Assembly: GCF_007992435.1 (NCBI RefSeq) | Contig: NZ_BKAG01000060.1 | Span: 1-38,552, forward strand | Reading direction: 5' to 3' | DNA length: 38,552 bases | Source: Prosthecobacter gellanilyticus | GTDB lineage: Bacteria; Verrucomicrobiota; Verrucomicrobiia; Verrucomicrobiales; Verrucomicrobiaceae | Part shown: one piece after another, positions 23,212 to 32,113 of the stretch | Layout of the letters: every line of letters begins with the position of its first letter | Numbering within the stretch: position 1 is the first letter of the stretch | Position numbers and translations under genes: made by a program | Notes under the pieces: model-generated | The model's input: the letters and a program-made list of their open reading frames with translations, nothing else | What the model was told of the DNA's origin: nothing | The model's database searches: none

Positions 23212-26200
23212 TTACGGGAGAATCACGGCCGACGTAGCCTCCAGGCTCATGCGGTAGAACTTCGGCGCACCTGTGGAAGGTGTCGGGTCCTCGATGGTGG
23301 CGCTGCCGGCGACATCAAAGGTGAAGGTGCCTGCGCGGCTCCACTGCTCAAGGTTCGAACTTGTCTCCAGGTGGTAATACACACCCGGACGCACATGATT
23401 GAGCTGAAGCTGGATGCCGCCACTGGCCGATGCCGTTCCCGCAATGCTCGGCGCGGTGCTCAGCGTTTCACTGCCGCTGAGCGGATTCGTGCCCGCGAGG
23501 AACTCGAAGTAGTTGCTCTGACCGTCAAAGTCAGCATCGCCATCTCCATCCGCCGAGGCAAGATCACCCCACATGCTGCGCTCGAAGGCATCGGCAAGGC
23601 CGTCACCATCGCTGTCAGCCGGGTTCGTGATGACCGTGATCACCAGCGTCTTCACCGCGCTCCGGCCACCGTAGTTATCGGAAGCCCTGAACTGGAAGGC
23701 GGCGATGCCAGTGAATCCAAACGCAGGCGTGTAGGTCCATGTGCCGTCTGCATTCAGGGTGAGTGTGCCCTGGCTGACCGTCGTGGCGCTGGTGCTGCTG
23801 AAGATAATCTTGTCACCGTCTGCATCCGTGCCCGCAAGCTGGCCGCTGACCGGCACATAGGCCTCAGTACCGGCGGTGGCGCTGTATGCATTTGGGCTGG
23901 CGTTGACGATGAACTCATCCGGGAACGGAGCAGGGGTGAAGTTGTCCAGCGGAGCGCCGTCACGGTTCGGGATGCCGTAGCTCCAGAGGTCGCTCATACG
24001 ACCTGTGTTGCCAAAGGCATCTGCACCGCCGCCACCGAAGACCCAGAGTGTGCCATTGAGCGTGACCCAGGTGCTCGGTGTGAAGCGGGCGCCAGGCTGG
24101 TTGCCCGCTGCGGCGACTCCCTGCTCACCATAGACGCCATTGGCCCAGACCGCACCGCTCGCGCCCTGCTTCCAGGTCCACAGACCTGTGCCGGGGTCAA
24201 AGATCCAGACGTCATTGTAGGAATGATTGCTGTTTTTGAAACCGCCGACGAGCCAGAGCTTGCCATCCACCGTGGCCCATCCGCTGCCAGCACTGCGTGC
24301 CGGTGGCGAGTTGCCTGCGGCAGGCGCGTTGAGTGTGCCGTAGGTGCCGGCAGCACCCGTGGCATTGCTGCCATTCACCCATGTCCACAGACCGTTCTGA
24401 CCCGCGGCAGGATCAAACTTCCAGAGGTCGTTCAGGTCGCCGCGGCTTGGGCTGCTGGCATCGTAACCGAGACCACCAAAGAGATAGAGGCTGCCGTCAT
24501 GGCCCACAAAGGCCGTGGCATCACGACGCGAGCCGGGCAGGTTGGCGGGTGCCGCGACGCCCTGGGTGCCGTAAACACCGTTTTGGTTAGGTGCGCTGCC
24601 GCCGCCCAGCCAGGTCCACTGCTCGGTGAGAAGGTCGTAGCTCCACAGATCGTTGTAGTAGGTGGTTCCATTGTAGCCTCCAAAGAGATACAGCTTTCCG
24701 CCAGGGACGAAGTCGATGGGATCAGGAGCACCCGGCACGAACCAGGTGGTCGCGCTGCTGCGGGCACCGGGGGTGTTGGCAGGATCCGCCACGCCCAGCG
24801 TTCCGCGCACGGGGGCGGCATTAGGCGTGTTCGCACCGTTCATCCAGGTCCATTCACCCGTGTCTGGACGGTAGCGCCAGAGGTCGCTATTCCAGCTGCC
24901 CTTGGAGAAGCCGCCGTAGAGCCAGAGACTGCCACTGGAGTCAGTCCAGGTGCTGCCGGTGTGGCGGGATCCCGGGGTGTTCGCCGGATCAGACGAGCCC
25001 ATGTCTCCGTAGGTGCTGTCCACGCTGTGCGTGGTGCTGCCGGTGTGCCAGATCCACTGGCCGGAGGCACGGTCAAACTCCCACAGATCATTCAGCCAGC
25101 GTGGAGGATTGGTCAGGGCAGTGCCGTAACCATAACCACCGAACAGCCAGAGATTGCCATTGGCTCCGAGCCAGTTCATGGCCCCCTGGCGTGCGCCGGG
25201 ATTGTTGGTTTCACTGGCTTCATGCTGCTCGCCATAAATGCCGACGCCATTGCGCGAGCTCGGGCCGGAGACCCACTTCCACATGGGGGAGGACTCTGGA
25301 GTGAAGTTGGTCAGGACGAGGTCATTGCCTTCCGTGCCACCTTCATAATCCGCCTGGAAGTAGTAGATGACGCCATTAAAGCTCATGGCCACCACACCAC
25401 CATCCGGCAGGTCATTGAAATGACCCACCACACGTGCAGGCAGAGCGCCCTGGATGTTAATGAAGGTGTACTTCTGCTCAGGCGTTGGGACGAAGCCCAG
25501 GTCAGTGCCGAAGTTCAGTCCATCCGCATAGAAGCTGCCATCAGGCGGGAGGTCGATAAGAGCTGGCGAGCCAGTCCATGTGCCGCCCGTCGTGTCCGTG
25601 CCGACACCACCGATGCGAATGTCGAACGGGTTCTCATCCAAGTCACCGTTCACGATATGCATGGTGGCCCTATGGCCGCCTTCGTTCAAAGCGGTGAACG
25701 TGACGGCAAAGGTTGCCTGGCCCCCCGGAGCAATGCTGGCGGGTGGTGGGGTGGTCAAGGCGAAGGCAGCCCTGCCATCTCCGTCAAAGCTGATGGCACC
25801 GATGGAAAGCGCACCGCTGCCAGTGTTCTTGAGGGTGAAACTGCGGGTGATGCTGGTGCCGACATCGGTGGTGCCAAAGGGCACGCGATAGAAGGCGTTG
25901 TTGTCCACCAGATCAGCGTTGAAATAATCCTCCACGGCAATCTCGGCAGGGCTGATACCTGTCCCGCTCACATTGATTTCAAAAGGATTCTCATCGCCAT
26001 CATTGCTGGCGATGTTGACCACGGCACTCTTCGTTCCCAAAAATGTCGGGCTGAAAGTGACGGTGAAGGTCGTGTTGGCGTTCGCGGCCAGGGTTGCAGA
26101 CCCAGGCTGGGTCACGCTAAATTGTCCTGCGTCTGCGCCCGTCAGCGTCACGGTCCCCAGTGTCAGGTCAGCTGTGCCAGTGTTCTGAATGGTGAACGTC

Positions 26201-29200
26201 TGTGCTGTGCTGCTGCCGCTGGTGATTACATTGCCAAAGACATGAGTGCCAGCATTGTCCGTGCGCGCATCTCCAGGAGCCGTACTGGCTCCGTTGAAGA
26301 CGGCGATCTCGGGCTGGGGAGTGGCGAGGTAAGTGATGATCACCAGACCATTACCGCCTGCTGAGGCAGTTGGACCGCCTCGCCCAACGGGAACGGTGTA
26401 GGCAAGATCAGACGTGCCTCCGGGGGCCACTCCTGTCCCTGTACCAGTCAATCCAGCTTGACCGGCGAAACTGGTCAAGTTCGATGTGAATGAAGATCCA
26501 CCTCCGCCACCGCCGTACTGAGCATCGTTGCCGCCGCCGCCGCCGCCATAAAAACCCGATCCGCCGCCCCCGCCGCCGGGAATGCCGCCACCTTGACCGT
26601 CCCCCCCCAAGAACTGGGCACCGTTTGCCGCCGAGGATACTCCTGTGGGCTTGGCTCCGCCAGCCAGCTGAGTCCCCCCTGATCCGACGGCTCCGTTGGA
26701 GGCGTTGCCTCCATTGATCAACCCGCCTGCGCCACCAAAGGCCGTTCCCTGATTCCCACCGCCGCCTGCGCCTGCGGTGACGAGTTCGGTGCTACCGCGG
26801 CGTATGGCAGAGCGCCCACCGCCACCACCACCAAACCGCGAGCCGTCGTCTCCAACGCCTCTTCCGCCACCGCCATAAGCATTAGGCGTGGCCCCAGAGG
26901 ACGGGGACACAGCACCGCCGCCGCCCGCGATGATGGTCAGGGTTTCATTTGGACTCACAGCCAAGTTTCCTGACACGAAAGAGCCACTGCCTCCCCCAGC
27001 CCCGCCACCACCACCCCACAGTTTGACGGTAACGCTAGTGACTCCAGCGGGGACGACAAAGGTCTGATCCGCCCCGGTAAAAGCAAACGAAGTCTGTATG
27101 GGGACCGGGACCACCGCCGTGCCACTCACATTGATCTCAAAGGGATTCTCATCACTGTCGTTGCTGGCGATGTTGGCCACAGCGCTCTTGGCTCCTCCGA
27201 CACTGTTCGGGCTGAAAGTGACGGTGAAGGTCGTGGTAGCGTTCGCTGCCAGGGTAGTGGAGGCAGGCTGGGTCACGATAAACTGCCCTGGATCTGCGCC
27301 CGTCAGAGTCACCGTGCCCAGCGTCAGGTCAGCTGTGCCAGCGTTCTGAATGGTGAAGATCTGGGCAGCACTGCTGCTGTTAGTATTTAAGCTGCCAAAA
27401 TTGTGCGTGCCTGCGTTGTCTGTGCGTTCATTGGCAGGAGGCGCAATACCATTGAAAACGGCGATCTCGGGGCTAGCGCCTGTCAGCACCACCTCATCCA
27501 CATACCAGCCTTCCTCCACAGTGCTCTGGTCGTCACCCGCATGCCAGCGCAGTCGGATGGTCTGGCCGTTGGCAAAGGAGGCCAGATTCACCACTACCTG
27601 CGTAAGCGCACCGGCCGTGCCGCCTACCCATGCGCGCTTGCCCTTCAGCACGTTTCCAGTGGCAAAATTCTGCGCCACAGTGCCATTGAAGCCGCCGGAA
27701 ACGAAGGCCGCGTCCGGGACCGTGCTCCAGGTCATACCATCCGCCGAGTATTCCAGCGTTCCGCCGTCATACTCCAGCCCTGGCTGGATCTCGAAGGCGT
27801 AGGTGTGATAGAAGCTGATCTGGCTGGTCGAGGTCACGCTGATCAGCGGGGAAAGCAGGGCGCGGCGGGCATTGTTTATCCCGCTCTGGGCGTACCAGGA
27901 ATGCGTGGCCGAGTGCGAACGCGCCGTCGACCACACCCAATCCGGGCTGCCTGTAAGAGGCGTGTGATTCCAGCCATTCACGTCGTAGCCGTCAGCGGCA
28001 TCCTCAAAAGTTTCCGTGAATACCGTGTATGGGGCAGGGCCGCCCACAAACACCAGGAACTCACGTGAGGATGTGAGCGTCCCATCTGAAACTGTCACGG
28101 TGATCACCGTCAGGCCGCTCTGGCCGGCCGCAGGCGTCACCGCCACGGTGCGGGCCGCGCCGGTCCCACCGAGCACGATGTTCGCATTTGGCACCAACGT
28201 TGTGTTACTTGAGGTCGCCGTCACCGTCAGTCTTAGCGCTGGCTCCCCGTTGGAGTCCAAGGTGGCGATCACGGGTCCAGACAGCACGCTCGCCTTCAGC
28301 ACCGCGCCGTCCTCCAGGCTCAAGCTCAAAATCGGGATGGAGATGGTCGGGTCGGTGCCCCCCATGGCGGGAGCGGCCACACCGGGGACATTATTCACCA
28401 GGATCATGCCCACACCGCCTGCAGCCTGCACCGCCGCCGCCTTCGCGATAAAGGAGTTAATGCCACGGTCCACGATCACGATCTTCCCCACGCAAGCCGC
28501 CGCATTGACCAGCGGCCCCGTCGCCTGAGCTGGGTTCGCCATCTCGACGTTGGCCGTCACGTTGAACATAGCCGGGCCAAAGCTGGCCGTGCCCGCCCGT
28601 CGCGTTCCGGCGATGCCCGCTGGTGACAGCACTGTGATCACAGGTGTAGGCTCGGTGTCCCCGATGGTGAAGGCGATCGGTCCAGTGCTGCCGCCCACGG
28701 CCAGTGTCTGGTCCGGGATCGGCGTCAGTGTGGGGGCGTCATTCACGTTCAGGATCGTGAACGCAAAGTTCTGCACGGCCGAAAGGTTCGGGCTGCCATC
28801 GTCCGTCACCGTCACCGTTACCTCATACACATTGTTCCCGCCCTGGTCGGTCGGCATTTCGAAGTCGAGGGCAGTCCTCGACAGCAGCTGGCCGCCGGGC
28901 GTCAGGTAAAAGAGCGCTGCATCCGGCCCGCTCAGGCTGTAGGTCAGCGTCTGCGCCGGCACATCCGCGTCTGTGGCCGTCACCGTCGCATAGATGCCGA
29001 GACCATTCTCATTGAGCGAAATCGGCACGTTCACCACGCCGGAGTAGCTGGTGATCACCGGGGCTGTGTTCAGTGCCAGACCCGTGCCGCTGACATTGAT
29101 GCGGAAGGGATTTTCATCTGAGTCATTGCTGGAGATGCTGATCAGGCCGCTGCGTGTACCTGCAGATGACGGGCTGAAGGTCACCGTGAAGGTGGTCGTG

Positions 29201-31671
29201 GCTCCTGGAGCCAGGGATTCATTCATGGGCTGCGAGAAGCCGAACTCCGTCGGGTTGGTACTTGAGACACTCAGATTCATGAGGGTTGCCATGCCCGTGT
29301 TTTGAATCGTGAAGGTCTGTGCTGTACTGCTGCTGCCGGTGTTCACGCTGCCAAAGTCATGCGTGCCACTGTTGTCCGTGCGCTCCGTGCCGCCGGTGCC
29401 ATTGCCATCAAAGACGGCGATCTCGGGATAGACCGGCGCGATGACAAGATTGTAGGTGGCTCCGGTGCCGATACAGCCATTGCTGTCCGCCACCGTCACC
29501 ACCACCGGGAAGCTGCCATCCTGTGTTGGAATGCCGCTAAGAACTCCGTTGGTGGCAAGGGTGATGCCGTTCGGCAGGATGCTTGCGGTAGTAAAGGTCG
29601 CGGTGCCTTCAGCTCCCATTTGAGTGAAGCTCTCGCTAAACGACGCATTGACGGTGCCACTGGCGTTCAGGGGATTGTTTACCGTGATCACCTGGCAGCC
29701 GATGGACAGATTGTAGGTAAAGCTGACGCCAGTACAGCTGTTGCCATCAGTCACTGTAACCACGACCGGATAGGTCCCGATCGTCAGTGGAATGCCGCTG
29801 AGGGTGCCGCCGGTGGAGAGGCTCACGCCAGTCGGCAGCGTGCTCGCCGTGGTGAAGGTGGCTCCGCCGATTGCCCCGGCTTCCGTGAAGGTCTCGCTGA
29901 AGCTCATGCCTGCCGTGCCGTTGGCGTTGGAGGGAACGCCCACCGAGATGCTCTGGCAGAAAATCGTCAGGTTGTAAATCGAACCCGTTCCGATGGTGCC
30001 ATTGCTATCCGTGCACGTGACCACGATGGGGAAGATGCCTGTTTGCAGCGGAGTGCCGCTCAAGATACCAGCGGTGGAAAGAGTCAGGCCGTTGGGGAGC
30101 GTGCTGGCGGTGGTGAAGGTGGCAGTGCCCACAGCGTTCGTCTGCGTGAAAGTCTCGCTGAAAGCCTGGCCTGCCGTGCCAAGGCTGAAGCTCGGATTGG
30201 TCACGATGATCGGGATCACGATGCCATTTCCCTGCACAGAAAAGTTGTACGGGTTCTCATCTGTGTCGTTGTGACTGAAGCTCACGGTTCCGCTGCTGAC
30301 CCCAGTTGCAGCAGGGGTGAAGGTGATGTCAAAGGTAGTGGATCCACCCGGAGCCACAGGTGGAATCGGCTGGCTTGCTACGCTGAAACCGCTGCCCGTG
30401 ACACCCACGGTGCCAAGGGTCAAGGGGGCCGTGCCCAGGTTTGTGATGGTGTAGGTTCGGGTTGCCGAGCCACCCAGCAGCACATCGCCAAAGCTCGTGT
30501 GATCGGCGAGATCAGGCGTGATGTCTCCATCGACGATGCTCTGGGCGTTGCCCTGAACGTCGATCTCAGGAAGCGAGGCTGCGAAGGTCAATACCACGCG
30601 GCCAGCGGCACCGGCACCGGTAGTTGTGACCATTCTGCCACCACCGCCGCCGCCACCACCAGGAAGGGTGCCAGCCGTGCCGGCACCGCTGTTTCCGCCG
30701 CCGCCGCCACCGGACCCTTCCGCAGGTGTCCCTGTTCCCCAGCCTGCTCCGCCCGTGCCTGGGGTGCCATTGTTCGTTGCGTTTTGACCCACATCGCCGT
30801 CGGCTGACGGGCTGGCGGAGCTACCCCCGCCGCTGCCGGAGTTGTAGGAACCCGTGTAGGCGCCGTCGCCCCCTTTTCGTTTCACATCACCGACGCTCGC
30901 GGTCGCACTTCCACCCGCACCGGCGCTGGTGGTTGTGCCTGCTGAGCCGGCTTTGGCCACGACGACATTGGTATTGAGGGTGGAGTCCTGTCCTGCAGCA
31001 CCGACGAACACCGAGTAGGTTGGATTCAGCGGGCCATTGATGACCTTTCTGGCATAGGCACCGCCGCCGCCGCCACCCCCGCCATGGCCAGTCGGCGAGC
31101 CGCCACTGCCGCTGCCTCCGCCGCCCCAGGCCTCAACCGTGAATGAGCCGACGCCATCAGGAATCGTGACGGTTTGCGCCGAACCCGTGGACGAAAGTGT
31201 GACGGTCGTCGCGGCACCTGTGCCTGCCAGGGTGATGTTGAAGGGATTTTCGTCCGTGTCGTTGCTGGCAATCTCAAGTCCGCAGGTCTTGGCACCCGTG
31301 GAGAGTGGGCTGAAAGCCACCGTGAAGGTCGTGCTGGCGCCAGGGATCAGAGAGGTAGCCAGACCTGTCTTGTCGAGTGTGAAGTTCGTGGCTCCAGCGC
31401 CGGTCAGGATCACATTGATCCCGGTGAGGTTGCCCGAGGAGGACACCAAATTGGTGATGGTGTAGGTCTTGGTGGTGCCCGTACTCCCAGCGATGACCGA
31501 GGTGAAGGTGGTCGTGGCTGCGTTGTCAGTCAAGCCAGTGCCAGCAGGCTGCTCAACGACGATTTCGGCCGCCTGAATCCCTCCGGTGAGGAGGGCGAGG
31601 CTGGCAAGAGCGGACAAGAGGCCGCCTTTCATGCGGCTCAAGGCGAGGAAGGGGATGATCGGGGGATTCAT
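23212..31671 (-). CDS. Giant modular secreted protein: choice-of-anchor-D, He_PIG, PA, Kelch and calcium-binding domains
   Basis: 2819 residues. N-terminal signal peptide (MKGGLLSALASLALLTGG from Met14, cleavage near IQAA at 35). Approximate order: choice-of-anchor-D 1 (36-156), Gly-rich domain (156-367), anchor-D 2 (367-488), three He_PIG Ig-like repeats (488-746), anchor-D 3 (747-868), cadherin-like (868-1004), PA domain (1011-1141), MAM/jelly-roll-like domain (1213-1399), anchor-D 4 (1400-1519), second Gly-rich domain (1524-1784), anchor-D 5 (1785-1904), anchor-D 6 (1905-2024), six Kelch-type repeats (about 2128-2569; each with WxWxxG, PGxR and LWLFGG), a cadherin/VCBS-like domain (2578-2684), and a TSP3-like DSDGDGLADAFE calcium block (2685-2731). 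It ends in a plain C-terminus without PEP-CTERM. Each anchor-D block carries NDxDENPF. Probably a surface or secreted adhesin or matrix protein; the role is inferred. Confidence 0.92.
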   Translation of the reverse strand: MNPPIIPFLALSRMKGGLLSALASLALLTGGIQAAEIVVEQPAGTGLTDNAATTTFTSVIAGSTGTTKTYTITNLVSSSGNLTGINVILTGAGATNFTLDKTGLATSLIPGASTTFTVAFSPLSTGAKTCGLEIASNDTDENPFNITLAGTGAATTVTLSSTGSAQTVTIPDGVGSFTVEAWGGGGSGSGGSPTGHGGGGGGGGAYARKVINGPLNPTYSVFVGAAGQDSTLNTNVVVAKAGSAGTTTSAGAGGSATASVGDVKRKGGDGAYTGSYNSGSGGGSSASPSADGDVGQNATNNGTPGTGGAGWGTGTPAEGSGGGGGGNSGAGTAGTLPGGGGGGGGRMVTTTGAGAAGRVVLTFAASLPEIDVQGNAQSIVDGDITPDLADHTSFGDVLLGGSATRTYTITNLGTAPLTLGTVGVTGSGFSVASQPIPPVAPGGSTTFDITFTPAATGVSSGTVSFSHNDTDENPYNFSVQGNGIVIPIIVTNPSFSLGTAGQAFSETFTQTNAVGTATFTTASTLPNGLTLSTAGILSGTPLQTGIFPIVVTCTDSNGTIGTGSIYNLTIFCQSISVGVPSNANGTAGMSFSETFTEAGAIGGATFTTASTLPTGVSLSTGGTLSGIPLTIGTYPVVVTVTDGNSCTGVSFTYNLSIGCQVITVNNPLNASGTVNASFSESFTQMGAEGTATFTTASILPNGITLATNGVLSGIPTQDGSFPVVVTVADSNGCIGTGATYNLVIAPVYPEIAVFDGNGTGGTERTDNSGTHDFGSVNTGSSSTAQTFTIQNTGMATLMNLSVSSTNPTEFGFSQPMNESLAPGATTTFTVTFSPSSAGTRSGLISISSNDSDENPFRINVSGTGLALNTAPVITSYSGVVNVPISLNENGLGIYATVTATDADVPAQTLTYSLSGPDAALFYLTPGGQLLSRTALDFEMPTDQGGNNVYEVTVTVTDDGSPNLSAVQNFAFTILNVNDAPTLTPIPDQTLAVGGSTGPIAFTIGDTEPTPVITVLSPAGIAGTRRAGTASFGPAMFNVTANVEMANPAQATGPLVNAAACVGKIVIVDRGINSFIAKAAAVQAAGGVGMILVNNVPGVAAPAMGGTDPTISIPILSLSLEDGAVLKASVLSGPVIATLDSNGEPALRLTVTATSSNTTLVPNANIVLGGTGAARTVAVTPAAGQSGLTVITVTVSDGTLTSSREFLVFVGGPAPYTVFTETFEDAADGYDVNGWNHTPLTGSPDWVWSTARSHSATHSWYAQSGINNARRALLSPLISVTSTSQISFYHTYAFEIQPGLEYDGGTLEYSADGMTWSTVPDAAFVSGGFNGTVAQNFATGNVLKGKRAWVGGTAGALTQVVVNLASFANGQTIRLRWHAGDDQSTVEEGWYVDEVVLTGASPEIAVFNGIAPPANERTDNAGTHNFGSLNTNSSSAAQIFTIQNAGTADLTLGTVTLTGADPGQFIVTQPASTTLAANATTTFTVTFSPNSVGGAKSAVANIASNDSDENPFEINVSGTAVVPVPIQTSFAFTGADQTFVVPAGVTSVTVKLWGGGGGAGGGSGSFVSGNLAVSPNETLTIIAGGGGAVSPSSGATPNAYGGGGRGVGDDGSRFGGGGGGRSAIRRGSTELVTAGAGGGGNQGTAFGGAGGLINGGNASNGAVGSGGTQLAGGAKPTGVSSAANGAQFLGGDGQGGGIPGGGGGGSGFYGGGGGGNDAQYGGGGGGSSFTSNLTSFAGQAGLTGTGTGVAPGGTSDLAYTVPVGRGGPTASAGGNGLVIITYLATPQPEIAVFNGASTAPGDARTDNAGTHVFGNVITSGSSTAQTFTIQNTGTADLTLGTVTLTGADAGQFSVTQPGSATLAANANTTFTVTFSPTFLGTKSAVVNIASNDGDENPFEINVSGTGISPAEIAVEDYFNADLVDNNAFYRVPFGTTDVGTSITRSFTLKNTGSGALSIGAISFDGDGRAAFALTTPPPASIAPGGQATFAVTFTALNEGGHRATMHIVNGDLDENPFDIRIGGVGTDTTGGTWTGSPALIDLPPDGSFYADGLNFGTDLGFVPTPEQKYTFINIQGALPARVVGHFNDLPDGGVVAMSFNGVIYYFQADYEGGTEGNDLVLTNFTPESSPMWKWVSGPSSRNGVGIYGEQHEASETNNPGARQGAMNWLGANGNLWLFGGYGYGTALTNPPRWLNDLWEFDRASGQWIWHTGSTTHSVDSTYGDMGSSDPANTPGSRHTGSTWTDSSGSLWLYGGFSKGSWNSDLWRYRPDTGEWTWMNGANTPNAAPVRGTLGVADPANTPGARSSATTWFVPGAPDPIDFVPGGKLYLFGGYNGTTYYNDLWSYDLLTEQWTWLGGGSAPNQNGVYGTQGVAAPANLPGSRRDATAFVGHDGSLYLFGGLGYDASSPSRGDLNDLWKFDPAAGQNGLWTWVNGSNATGAAGTYGTLNAPAAGNSPPARSAGSGWATVDGKLWLVGGFKNSNHSYNDVWIFDPGTGLWTWKQGASGAVWANGVYGEQGVAAAGNQPGARFTPSTWVTLNGTLWVFGGGGADAFGNTGRMSDLWSYGIPNRDGAPLDNFTPAPFPDEFIVNASPNAYSATAGTEAYVPVSGQLAGTDADGDKIIFSSTSATTVSQGTLTLNADGTWTYTPAFGFTGIAAFQFRASDNYGGRSAVKTLVITVITNPADSDGDGLADAFERSMWGDLASADGDGDADFDGQSNYFEFLAGTNPLSGSETLSTAPSIAGTASASGGIQLQLNHVRPGVYYHLETSSNLEQWSRAGTFTFDVAGSATIEDPTPSTGAPKFYRMSLEATSAVILP
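25959..26316 (-). repeat. Intragenic repeat copy A (choice-of-anchor-D 5)
   Basis: DNA of anchor-D block 5 is closely similar to that of block 4 (27116-27475). Shared blocks include GTCAGGTCAGCTGTGCCAG at about 26162-26180 and 27321-27339, CTGGCGATGTTG and ATTCTCATC, and the shared end ACGGCGATCTCGGG. The similarity continues across silent positions, so it reflects a recent duplication inside the gene and not only protein-level selection. Confidence 0.75.
27116..27475 (-). repeat. Intragenic repeat copy B (choice-of-anchor-D 4)
   Basis: Partner of the repeat at 25959-26316. A Gly-rich domain (26320-27100) lies between the two copies, so a recombination event between them would delete or duplicate that domain. 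Confidence 0.75.
29434..30208 (-). repeat. Three tandem He_PIG Ig-like coding repeats
   Basis: Three consecutive units of about 86 codons each. Shared protein features are AFSETFTQ/MSFSETFTE/ASFSESFTQ, ATFTTASTLP or close variants, LSGxPL/LSGIP and VVVT..DxN, and each unit ends in or near CQ. The DNA is similar too, so these arose by tandem duplication. Confidence 0.7.
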
Positions 31672-31726
31672 CTGGATGTTTTTGTTGATGTTGTCTGACT
31701 GAACTTGAGAGAGAAAGTCCTGAGAC

Positions 31727-31748
31727 TGAGAGTTCTAGGGAATTCTCA
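31727..31748 (-). promoter_or_regulatory. Hairpin in the leader of the giant gene
   Basis: TGAGAGTTC (31727-31735) pairs with GAATTCTCA (31740-31748) over a TAGG loop, with one mismatch that is a G-T wobble in one strand only. It lies 56 to 77 bases upstream of the giant gene start, in what would be its 5' leader. Role unknown. Confidence 0.4.
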
Positions 31749-31798
31749 ACGCTCAGATGTCGTGAAATGCCTGACTGATAACCTGCTGTGAGGGGGCA

Positions 31799-31845
31799 TT
31801 TGTGACAGCTGAATTGTCAGGACAGCGGGAGTTAATTGTCACAAA
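31799..31845. promoter_or_regulatory. Inverted repeat TTTGTGACA / TGTCACAAA in a divergent intergenic region
   Basis: The 442-base gap between the giant gene (minus) and the alcohol dehydrogenase gene (plus) holds a perfect 9-bp inverted repeat, 31799-31807 and 31837-31845, with a 29-base spacer. Inside the spacer a GCTG/CAGC pair (31808-31811, 31823-31826) and another TTGTCA occur. Further TGACA motifs lie at 31894-31898 and 31905-31909. The cluster could be a regulator's operator for one or both genes. The rest of the gap shows no gene. Confidence 0.45.
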
Positions 31846-32113
31846 ATTGTATACCGCATTTATTTCTCGTAGTGACTTTGAAAGCTGCGGTGGTGACATA
31901 TTTCTGACATTTGGGTGCCGTCACCGCAAATCGAGTGCCAAGTAACGCATCATGTGTCTGCCTTTTCACAATTGCTCAGCTTAATCAAATAGATGTAACC
32001 ACATTTTTTTCTTAAATCCGAGAATTGGGCTACTCTGATGCCTATTTCAGGTCTCATCCGGAGGGATTCGATCAGCATTGGCACAGGCCCGATCGCTCGC
32101 CATCCTTCCCGGG

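Noticed and set aside
23371..26364. 997-codon open frame on the plus strand
   Set aside because: It is exactly antisense to the giant secreted-protein gene, its translation has no domain signature and reflects the GC-rich repeated complement. The minus-strand frame has clear domain repeats and a signal peptide.
29302..30807. 501-codon open frame on the plus strand
   Set aside because: Antisense to the same giant gene (He_PIG and Gly-rich parts); no recognisable protein pattern.
26500..31130. GGN-rich repeats that could be mistaken for a CRISPR or minisatellite
   Set aside because: They encode in-frame Gly-rich domains of the giant protein and have no regular spacer structure.
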